Assembly: GCA_026936335.1 (NCBI GenBank)
Contig: JAPMXV010000055.1
Span: 186,001-250,000, forward strand
DNA length: 64,000 nt
Direction: 5' to 3'
From: Mantamonas sphyraenae
Taxonomy: Eukaryota; CRuMs; Mantamonadidae
The position numbers and the translations under genes are program-made. The notes under the pieces were generated by a model that was not told the DNA's origin, did no database searches, and worked only from the letters and a program-made list of their open reading frames with translations. Numbering within the stretch: the stretch's first letter is position 1; each line of letters starts with the position of its first letter. Below, one piece after another: positions 32,510-41,925 of the stretch.

Positions 32510-33448
32510 TCACCTGCCTCCAGAATTCCCTCCCCCAAAGGTCAGCCAACACTTGCTGTTCTTGTTTTGGATGTCCTGCAGATACCACCCGCAGGATGGG
32601 ACCACCACCACCACCCAGAAGATCACAAAGGCCACCACGAGCCCAAAGAACAACGCCAGCGCCGTATACAGTCTGGACGTCCGCCTGCCATTCTCTGCCA
32701 GCAATCCCAGCCCCCTCTCCCCTTCCCCTGCACTTTTGCCCTGAACCAGAAGCGGCTGGCGGATGCCTCGGTTCAAATAGTGCGACAGATCCGACACGGG
32801 TTTCTCCACATATTGCGACGGCTGCAACGCGTGTCAGTGCCACTCTTTGGTGCGTACCACCCCTTCCCCCCCTCCCACTGGCCTTTCTCTCTCACCCTTC
32901 CTTCCATTCCGCCTACCTTTTTCATCCGTGTGGTGTCCAGTCCTGCATAACGTTGCACCAGCGACTCGGCAAACGGCGCAAAGTCCTGCTGCAGCTCCAC
33001 TGTGACATGTGTCAGCCTCTCACTCCACCCCAACCCCTTCCCACGCATCACTTGCTTACTTGTGAGCACACTTCGGTAGTCTACGTCTGTGTAATGGCCC
33101 TTGAACCGCGTCCACAACTATCCAACCTGTGAGCCTCCTTGCCATTCGCCCTCCCGGCCCCTGCCACGCCACCTACGCAGCCCCCCCAAGCCTCAGCCTT
33201 ACCTCTTCCAGAAACTTGAACGACAGAAACTGTGGATACGCAGGGTTGCACACCACAAGAAAGGTGAGGTCTTCGTCGGAGACCAGCACGTCCACGCGAT
33301 GCGCAAAGTACTTGTACGACGCGTACTTTTCCGCTGTGTTGATGTGTGACAGCACGCCGTCGTGGATGACCACCTTGAAGTTGCCTGCATGTTCCGTGTG
33401 CTGCACCAGTACCGTCTCCCCGTACGCAACAACGGCCAAGTACAGCAT
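32510..33448 (-). CDS. Longin-domain membrane protein lacking a canonical SNARE motif
   Basis: Exons 33448-33203, 33117-33060, 32999-32917 and 32821-32510 give 232 residues. Residues 1-110 are a longin domain of the VAMP7/Sec22 kind: MLYLAVVAYGETVLVQHTEH, HINTAEKYASYKYFAHRVDV, LTFLVVCNPAYPQFLSFKFL. A hydrophobic helix (LYTALALFFGLVVAFVIFWV, about 173-196) follows, then about 30 luminal residues with two Cys. The segment before the membrane helix (DLSHYLNRGIRQPLLVQGKS) lacks clean heptads and a clear zero-layer Arg, so it does not look like an R-SNARE. Comparable architectures are plant phytolongins and SEC22A/C-type proteins. It probably acts in vesicle traffic. The 5' end lies 71 bp from the LRR gene stop on the same strand. 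Confidence 0.75.
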
Positions 33449-33519
33449 GGTTGCCAAACCACCTTTTCTTCTGTGCCCGCCCTCGCCCCACCTCTCTCAC
33501 CCCTCTGCACCCCACATCT

Positions 33520-36500
33520 TCACAGCATGCGTGCATGCCTTCCAGGCACCGACGAAGGTCTCTTTCTCCTGTCCATCGCTCCAAGGATCCTTGCTTCCAA
33601 CGCATCGCCAGACCGCGTTCGAGTCACATGCCGCCCGTAGTTGAATTGCATGTGTTCGCCTCGACGCATATCCATCATGCTCTTTGGTCTTCCCTGCGGG
33701 GGTCGTACAGGTGGGGTTGGTCTCACACCACTGCTGCTCCCGACTCGCCCGTGCTCGTGTTCATCATCCTCCCTGCTCACCACCATCCTCTTGCCCTGGT
33801 CCTTGCCATGGCCGGCATTGCTTTCCTGACTGTTCCTGCTGTGTCGGCTCCTCTCCTCCACTTCTTCCCTCTCCTCGACCTCTCGTGATGACAGCAAAAG
33901 CAGCTCCTCGGTGCTATCCCTTGCAATGCGCCGCCGCACGCCCCCACCACTCCGTGTGGGTCGTCTGCTGCTGCGTGTTGGCGCCATCGAGCGAAACAGA
34001 GGTGCGCTGGTAAGCCGCAGGCGCTCGTGATCCCCCTCCGACCCGTTTCCAATGCCCAGAATCGCTTCTTCCCACTCTCGGCTGCGCCTGCTTCGCACTG
34101 TGTGTCGAGCGCGCACCATGTCCAGCTCCTGCTGTCGTCTACTCTTCTCGCGCACTTTTTCTTCGTGCCACTGCGGCTGGTACAACGCGTTTCCCGTCCG
34201 ACGCGCAAGCACCTGCTGGAAGCGCCTGCTCGGCGCTTCCAACGTCGGTACTTGCCGTGTTTCCACCACCAACCGCTGTCGCGTGGGACGACTGAACCAT
34301 GCAAAGCCCGCTGTCTTGTTTCGCACGCTTCCGCTCTGCGTGCCAAAGTTGTCAGGAACTGCTTCCGCCACCCGTGCGCCGCCTCCAGCCACACCGCCAG
34401 CACCAGCCCCCAGCAGAAACTCCACGCTCTCCACCTCTTCCAGAGCCTCTTGTGCCACCGCCAATGCTGCCTCCTTTCCATCCTGCCGCACCAGATCGCT
34501 AAACTCCCTGCTCATCACCGTTTCGCCGCCCTCGCTCAGCGCCAGCGCTTCCGGCCGCGTCAAATCCGCCAATCGGATGCGCTGCGACCTACGTGCCGCA
34601 CGTGCCTCCACCTCTGCCCAGTCCTCTTCCACGTCAAATTCAATCTGCACATGCTCCTTTGCAAACGACACGCTCATTGGCCGATCGCCACCGCGCAGCC
34701 GACGCCGTTCCTCCTCATCGTCCTCATCGTTCTCGTCGTCCTCGTCGTCCTCTTCCTGCTCGGGCACATCGGTCAGAAAGAACCCACTCTTTCCAGCTTT
34801 CTCCCTTTTGCCTGCTCCTGCTCCTGCTCCTGCTCCTGCGCCTGCGCCTGCTCCTGCTCCTCTTGCTTGGCCATCGCCGTCTCCACACGCTTCAAACTCC
34901 GACGAAGCAGATCCTGCTGGTAGCGAATGGCCAGCAACTGGTCGACGCCAGACGAAGCTGGCTCCAGGTCATCCGGGAGTTCGGCCACATCCAGTGCAGC
35001 CCGCCACGGCACAGCCGGCTGGATTTCCACCGGATGCCATTGGTCGTCCAGTGCCTCCTGCGACGTCACCACAAACAGATCCATCGGCGTGCTTTCGTTC
35101 GAATACACGCCAATGTTGGCACAATGCAACCCGTCTCCTTCGGGTATCCTCTTTGCAACCCCTCGACTTGCGCTTGTGTGTCTCCAGAACCCTCGAGGAT
35201 CCCAAAACAGCTCGTGTGCATCCACGTGCACTTCTCGAGGCGCATCCACCACTGCTCTTCCCGCCCAATCCTCGCTTCCACTCCTGGCCATCTGCTTGCT
35301 CCCTCCCACTCTCCTCTTGCCCTTGCCCTTCCTTTTCTTCCCCCTCGTGCTTCTCTTGTTGTTCTTGCCTCGTGCTCCGTCGTGCTTCGTTGCCAACCGC
35401 TCCAGCGTCGCCTTCAGATCGTTCGACGCCTTGCTCTGTTCCATGTGCTGATTAAACTCGTGTGCCGTGGCACTGTGTCGCTCCTGCAGCATGCGTAGCT
35501 GCACAGTGTTGACCAAACCACCCAACCCTTCGTCCTCCACCTCCACCTCCACCTCGCCATGCGTCCTACCGCGTCTTTGGTGTCGCCCAGACCCGTCTTG
35601 GTGGTCCTCGTTCACATCCTCTTCCTCACTTCCATCCGAGTACTGGCTCAGGTTTGTCGGCGGTCGCACCAACGCTCCCGACGACGTGGTCATTGCACCC
35701 AGCGGGAGCAGGGTCACGCGTGTGCCCTTGACACCCACCACCACCCACCTGCCATCCTTGTACAGGACGACATCGTGCAACGCAGGCACTGCCATTCGCG
35801 TCACAAACTGTCTGTCTTCGCCTGCTGCATCCTCCGCCCCAGCATGGCCCACCAACGACCCAGCCCTGCTGCTGCTCCTGCTGCTGCCTCCTCCACCACT
35901 CACCATGCCACTGTTGCGCATGGCCAGCAGACCACGCACCTCCTCGTCTCGCTCCTCTTCCTCGCCCAACTCAAGCTCGTCCAGCAGCAACGCCATGCCA
36001 GGCACCGCCGAACGGAAGGACGGGGCAAACGACAGCCATTTGCACAGCTGCACTGCGAACCAGTAGTCTGGGTTGCCGTCCACCTCGTGATTGGGCGTCT
36101 GTTCCGTCTGTTCCGCCAGTTCCTGTGCTTCCTGCGCTGTCAGGAACCGGTGCACATGCCCGCTACCATCCATCGGCAGCTCCCGCACAAGCACAGACTG
36201 CCACACAGAATCGGCCACCAGCAGACGTGCTCCCTCTGCCCTGTCCTTCTCGACGCTGTCGTGCAACACCGCCATCACCGCCGTCTGCATGTAGTCCGGC
36301 AGTTTAAAGTAGTACTGCAGCGATGCCCGGCTCACCTGTCCTTCTGCAAGTCGCCCCACCGCCTCCACCACCACTTTGGACGGCACTTCGAATCGGGCAT
36401 ACGCCACCATCATCAGAAACAAGAGCTCCCGCACCTGGCTCTCACACCCTTCCAGCTCTTCCAGCGCAAACTTGCTGTTCTTGAACATCGTGTACTCGCC

Positions 36501-37746
36501 CAGGAACGCCCCACGCCGCATTCGGCTCGAGTACCGATACTCCAGCTTGGCAAACGTTGCAAAGTCGGCCGCAAGAAACTTGAGCCGACGTACGTCGACC
36601 ACTGTCCCGAAAGAGAGAGTGTGATGTGAGTGGTGGGTGGTGGGTGTGGGGGGTGTGTGTGGGGTGTGGTGTGTGTGTGTGGTGGTGTGTGGGCCATCGC
36701 TGCATCCTCCTCTCCTACTCACATCGACTTGTCGACGGCTCAATGGAGTATTCGTTAAAGAAGCGTGTGCCTCGCTTGCTGCATACAAACCGGTGGTGCT
36801 TCAGGTACTCGCGTGTGCCCACACTGATCTGGTCTCGAAACAACACCGCCTGGCCAGTCACCGCAAAAAACGCACACCACGTGTCAGCCACACCCCAATG
36901 GGTCATCGCAACCCACCCGCTTGGCAACACACTACTCACCATCGCGGGTATCCTGTGGCACAAATCCTCGCAATAGGCGGCGCTAAACTCGCGTTCCCGT
37001 CGTGAGACAAACTGGCCGTCCAGCACCCACAAACTGGGCAACATGTGAATGACCACAGCTCGGTCTGTGGCCACCAACCACCACCATCGTCATTCCGTCA
37101 TCAATCCCCATTGCCATGTGTCAGTAACCTCCCTCCCACACACACTCCCACCCTCTACACTCACAGTTGTCCAACGCCTCCAACTCTGGGTTGCCCCGCA
37201 GCGTAAGGTGTACAATCTGCATGTGACGTAGTTTGATCAACTCGTCAATGTGAAGTTGGTTGTCATGCAACCACAATCCGCCCAGGATGGCAAACGGGAT
37301 CAGGCCGTCCAGCTTGCTCAGCCGGTTCCGCGAGAGATCCAACTGCCACAGCGCATGCAGGTCCCGCAGACTGTCCCGTGGCAACTCAGTGAGAAAGTTG
37401 TCGTGCAACACCAGCACATTCAGGTTTGGCATCAAATCCAGATTCTCCAGCCGTTCTGCGCCGCCTGTGTGAGTGATTGATTGAAGAATCCGCGCGGTGG
37501 CCAAACGGCTCCAACTCCCCACCGTGTTTTCTCCGGCCCTCCACTGTCTTGACACCCTCCACACCGCCACCAAACACGCAACATTGTCCACGCCATGGGC
37601 CCATCCCATGTGTTTTGCCATGCATGAATCCCTCTTCCCTGTGTGCTCGCTCACTCACCGATCTTCTGGCCCGCAAGGTTGAAGTACTGCAGCTTGTGCA
37701 ACGGCAGGCGAGACCGTGCTTCCAAAGCACTCTCTGTCAACCTCAT
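33520..37746 (-). CDS. Leucine-rich-repeat protein with long disordered C-terminus, about 1,240 residues
   Basis: Exons 37746-37659, 37464-37165, 37064-36940, 36849-36723 and 36601-33520 join in phases 1, 1, 0, 1. The N-terminus has LRRs (LQYFNLAGQKIG, LNVLVLHDNFLTEL, LWQLDLSRNRLSKLDGL, LGGLWLHDNQLHIDELIKL) and an LRR cap (YRAVVIHMLPSLWVLDGQFV) typical of SDS22-like or ciliary LRR proteins. A helical domain follows (DFATFAKLEYRYSSRMRRGA onwards), then acidic, Ser-rich and basic disordered segments. The frame changes near 34,800: one stretch ends at 34773 while the coding-like frame continues to 33520. One missing A in the AAAA run there would restore one frame, and the total then divides by three. 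The start codon is 154 bp from the divergent PTP gene. Confidence 0.78.
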
Positions 37747-37900
37747 CCTTACACACACACACACTCTCTCTCTATCTCTCTTTGTGTGTCCCTCTTGTTG
37801 TTGATTGCCACTCCAACCGGAAAACACCCCCAATCGCCTTGTCGGCCCCGCCGCCGGCAACGCTTCTGCTCTCACGGCTCTTGTCTTTGACGATCCAATC
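37747..37900. promoter_or_regulatory. Divergent promoter region, LRR / PTP
   Basis: This 154-bp spacer contains a short CA/CT tract next to the LRR start (about 37752-37783) and otherwise nothing recognisable. It must drive both genes or hold two very short promoters. Confidence 0.35.
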
Positions 37901-40785
37901 ATGTGAGTTCACCTCCTTCCTTTGCCTTCCCTGCTCCTGTGTCTTGTCCTCTCTCCTTACACGTACCTTGCCCCCCCCCCCCCACCCACCACCACACACC
38001 ACACACCTGTACCTACAGGGACTGGGAAGACGATTGGGAGAGCCTCGAGTTTGGTGCGGAAGATGCGGCCAGCACCAAGGCAGCCAGTGCCAAGCAGGTG
38101 GGTCGCAATGTAAAGTCATTCCTGGCCAGCCACAACGTGAATGTGGACCGGGCCGACCTGATCCGCAAGAAACGGCGGTGTCGCAATCTGTTCCTGCAGA
38201 AGCGCCGCCTTCACCTGGACGCCGTCTACCACTCCACGTCCGTGGGTCAGGTCAACGCCATCGACAAGTTCCCGGAATTGGTGGCCCAGTATGTCACCGC
38301 AGAGGAGTTCAAGGAGATCACAAAGGCCACTGGGACCAAGGCGTTCATTCGCAAGTGTGGCGGCGTGGAAGTGGGCAAGCGGGCCAACAATGCGGACCAG
38401 AATCGCCACCCCATCCCACCGTACGACAGCACACGTGTCATCCTACGTGTCCTCCCCGATCCACCCCTCACCGCCGACGAGTCCAGCGCGTCTGTGTCCA
38501 CCAGCTCTGCATTGGTAAGCTGTGCGACGGGCCTGGCCCCTTTGCTTCGCTCGCGGGAAACGGGAGAAAAACCCCAGCGGGCTCCGGCTCTTGTGTCCGG
38601 CCCTGCGGTCCCTACATCCACGCATCGCCCGTGCATGTGGCCACAGTGTGTGGCCAGCGAGAGGATGCAACCTGTGGGAGGGGTCCGAAGAGTGTAGAGA
38701 GGCGTGTGCGTGTGGCAGAGGCAAGTGTTTTTTCCCGGCGGCAACCGGAGCGTGCAACTCACGAATTCGGGTGGCATCACACACACACACGCACAGACGT
38801 CGGGCCCCAGGTTGTTGGCGGGCGACGGGAAGAAGTGGCAACTGGATGGAGAGGTGGAAGGTGGGTTGAATGAGGAGTGGGGCGTGGCAATGGCATCCCA
38901 TGGGAACAAGGTCAGCAGTAGCAGCAGCAGCAGCAGCATGGGCAGCCGGAGCGAAAAGAGCGTGCTGAGTAGCGGGAGCAGCACAAAGAGCACAGGAGGC
39001 AGTAGCACGGGAGGCATGGCACAGGACGACGAAGACACAGACACAGTGTACACAGACATGACGGACGAGACCATCGACTCTGTGGATGCATCGTTCATGC
39101 CGCTGGAGGGGACGCGAGACAATGGAGCGGATGCAGACTACATCAACGCCAGCTACATCACCAGCTACGACAAAGGGTTCAACAGGTACATTGCCACTCA
39201 GGCACCCCTGCCACACACCATCGGACAGTTCTGGCACATGGTGTATCAGGACAAGAGCAAGATGTTTGTGTCGCTGGTCGATGTCTCGGAGGACCAGTGC
39301 ACCCAGTTCTGGCCAAGCAACGTCGGTGACTCGGAATACTACCAACCCATCATGGTCACCTTTGTCGACGAGGTCCGTGTCCATGAACGCATCACAAAGC
39401 GACGCTTTCGCATTCGCAAGCGTCCTGCTCCGCAGCAGCGAAACGGCGGCCATTCCGCGGCGGCTTCCGCCGGAGAGTACGTTGTCCTGGACGACCTCGG
39501 TGACATGTCCGCACGCATGGACAGCATGCAATTGGGCGGGTTGGGCGGGTTGGGCGGGTTGGAAGATGGCATGGCCTTTGGTGGAGGCGCTGGTGGCGAC
39601 GACGGCGACGATGGCTTTGGTTCCCTGGAGTTTGAGGTTGGCCAGGACGGCTCGGCGACCAACAACGAGGATTTGCAGGACACATTCCTCACCTTTGACG
39701 ACGACGGCGAAGACTTTGCGTTTGAGATTCCGTTGGATGGGTTGGATGGGGGCGACGGAGGTGCAGGGGCAGAGGCAGGGGCAGAGACAGAGACAGAGGA
39801 GGAGGAGGAGGAGGGTCAGCAGGGCTGGGGTGAACCCATCGAGGTGATCCAGTGGCACTACCACCGATGGTCGGATATGACGGCACCGTCAGATGTGGAG
39901 TCGCTGTTGGCGCTGATTGCATTATTGGACCAGGAGGAAATGTGTCTGTACGACGACCAGTTGCCGGCAGACGACGAAGGCCACGCCAGCCGACGCGAGT
40001 CGGAGGTGATGGAACTGGAGGCACAGCACCAGCTTGTGGACAAGCTGGTGGACAAGCTGGTGGATGCCAAGTGGAAGCCACAGGGATGGGCAGACGCAGC
40101 AGCATCAGCAGGAGTAGCAGAAGCAGTAGCACACAAAGAGGAGGGACGAAGGAGACCCAGCAGCGACGACTATGACGACAACGACAAAGACGAGGCATCA
40201 TCGCTCACCACCACCCTTGGAGGAGGAGGAGGAGCAGGAGGTGACGGCACTGAGGAGCAGGACAGGAGGAAACAAGGGGCGCAACAACAAACACCACTGG
40301 AGGACGAAACGGAGGAATTGGCCAAGGTGGGGGGAACAAAGGATGGACAGCACAACAAGATGAAAGGCGAGCAGCAACTGGACGGCGATCACCAAACACC
40401 ACAGCACGAACAGCAGCAACTGCTGCAACAACAACAACAACAGCAACAGCAACAGCAACAGCAACAACAGGACAATGAGGAGGATGAGGATGCAGAGACA
40501 GGACCGGGGTTCAAACGCAACGATGACAACATCCCACCCATTGTCTGCCACTGCAGCGCTGGGGTGGGGCGTGCAGGCACATTCATTGCTGCACATTTGG
40601 CATGTAACTACCTGCGCGACTACCACAGTGTCACGGGCAGGCACCAGGACAGCATCAACATGGCCCAGCTTGTCTACGAACTCCGCTGCCAGAGGCCCTT
40701 TATGGTGTACAGGGAAACCCAATATTCATCCCTGTACGACATTGTGTACAATTACAGCGTGTTTCTGGCAGAGAGTGATCCATGA
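37901..40785 (+). CDS. Protein tyrosine phosphatase with large loop insertions
   Basis: Exons 37901-37902, 38019-38514 and 38797-40785 give 828 residues, beginning MDWEDDWESLEFG. The start ATG is split: AT ends exon 1 and G opens exon 2. PTP motifs in order: NRHPIPPYDSTRVIL (KNRY loop, about residue 130), DYINASYI (about 280), IATQAPLPHTIGQFWHMV, WHYHRWSD in the WPD position (about 520), the P-loop HCSAGVGRAG (about 750) and a Q-loop (YRETQYSSLYD). The Cys and Arg of the P-loop are intact, but WPD reads WSD and the Ser/Thr after the Arg is Ala. Three loops carry long Gly-, Asp/Glu- and Gln-rich insertions, the last with 15 consecutive Gln. It probably dephosphorylates phosphotyrosine, perhaps weakly. 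Confidence 0.83.
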
Positions 40786-40855
40786 CACACAGCAATGCAA
40801 TGAGATTCCCCTCACCCTCACTCAGCCACCCCAACCCAGCGCGTTTCCCCTTCCC

Positions 40856-41917
40856 ATGTCCACTCAAGCGACCGCATCGGAAGCACAGCAACCTACAGGT
40901 GAAGCTGAAGTTCCAGTTGCTGCCCAATCCACATCTGCCGCAGAGACTGGCGAGGCAGCTGCACAAGGAGAGGAGGAGCAGGCTCAGACTCAGAGCCCCT
41001 CCCAGCCAACGCCTGACAAGAAAAAGGCAACCCAGAAGCAAACGAAGCGAAAAGAGCCGACGGCACACGACTTGCTGATTGAAGCAATGGTGCGTTCGAC
41101 CTCCTCCATGGTTGCCAGCACCATCACAGCACCGCTGCGACGCGTGCAAGTGGTGCACAAACTGCAAGCGGTCAATCCCGAACTGATCACCGCCCCTCCC
41201 ATGGGCTACCTGGACATCGCCTCCACCATTGCCTCCACCCAAGGGCTGTCGTCATTTTGGGTTGGCACCGACACAAAGCTGCTGCGCACGCTCATCCAGC
41301 AGGTCATGGGAGTGTTTGTCGCCCCCAAGCTCAAAGACGCCGTCCTGCAGCTTAGGAAGGAATCGGCATCTTCACCAGGTCCCATCCGCACCACAGTGAC
41401 CGTTCTTGCCGGCGCCATGGCACCCTGTGCCTCTTTGTTGCTGCTGTACCCGATCGATGTGGTGTACACCCAGCAGCTGAACAACCTGGACCCCAACCGC
41501 CAGCTGGGCATGTGGGCCATCCTCACCACCATCATCCAAAAGGATGGCTTCAAAGCCCTTTACCATGGCTTCACCCTCTCCCTCATGGGCATCATTGCCT
41601 ACCGTGCGTTGTACTTTGGTCTGTACGATCTTTCCATCTCCCTCCTGCCTCGCAAATCACCCGTTCTCATCCGCTTCATCCATGCCCAGCTTGTCGTCAC
41701 TCTGTCTGGTCTCGTCACCTATCCCATCAGCTACCTGATGCAGGCCAAGCAGCTCAACGCCGGCCAGAGCAGGCCCGTCGTTGCCGAAGACGTCATTTTC
41801 AAGCATGGTCCCTTTGTTCCCTTTACCGGCGCGTTTCACAACGTCCTCAATGGCTTCATCAGTGCCATCATCCTTGTGCTGTGGGACATGTGGAAGGAGA
41901 CCTGGAACAGGCCCTGA
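40856..41917 (+). CDS. Mitochondrial carrier family (SLC25) protein, ADP/ATP-carrier-like
   Basis: Single exon, 353 residues. About 75 N-terminal residues are disordered and Gln/Glu/Lys-rich. The remainder has three tandem carrier repeats with signatures PLRRVQVVHKLQ, YPIDVVYTQQL and YPISYLMQAKQ; the acidic residue of Px[DE]xx[KR] is lost in repeats 1 and 3. The stretch DGFKALYHGFTLSLMGIIAY followed by RALYFGLYDL closely follows the ADP/ATP carrier sequence, and FWVGTDTKLLRTLIQQVMG corresponds to its FWRGN helix. The RRRMMM nucleotide-carrier motif is not seen. It is an inner-mitochondrial-membrane transporter whose substrate is uncertain. It starts 70 bp after the PTP stop and ends 8 bp before the next start. 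Confidence 0.82.
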   Translation: MSTQATASEAQQPTGEAEVPVAAQSTSAAETGEAAAQGEEEQAQTQSPSQPTPDKKKATQKQTKRKEPTAHDLLIEAMVRSTSSMVASTITAPLRRVQVVHKLQAVNPELITAPPMGYLDIASTIASTQGLSSFWVGTDTKLLRTLIQQVMGVFVAPKLKDAVLQLRKESASSPGPIRTTVTVLAGAMAPCASLLLLYPIDVVYTQQLNNLDPNRQLGMWAILTTIIQKDGFKALYHGFTLSLMGIIAYRALYFGLYDLSISLLPRKSPVLIRFIHAQLVVTLSGLVTYPISYLMQAKQLNAGQSRPVVAEDVIFKHGPFVPFTGAFHNVLNGFISAIILVLWDMWKETWNRP

Positions 41918-41925
41918 CCCAACCA

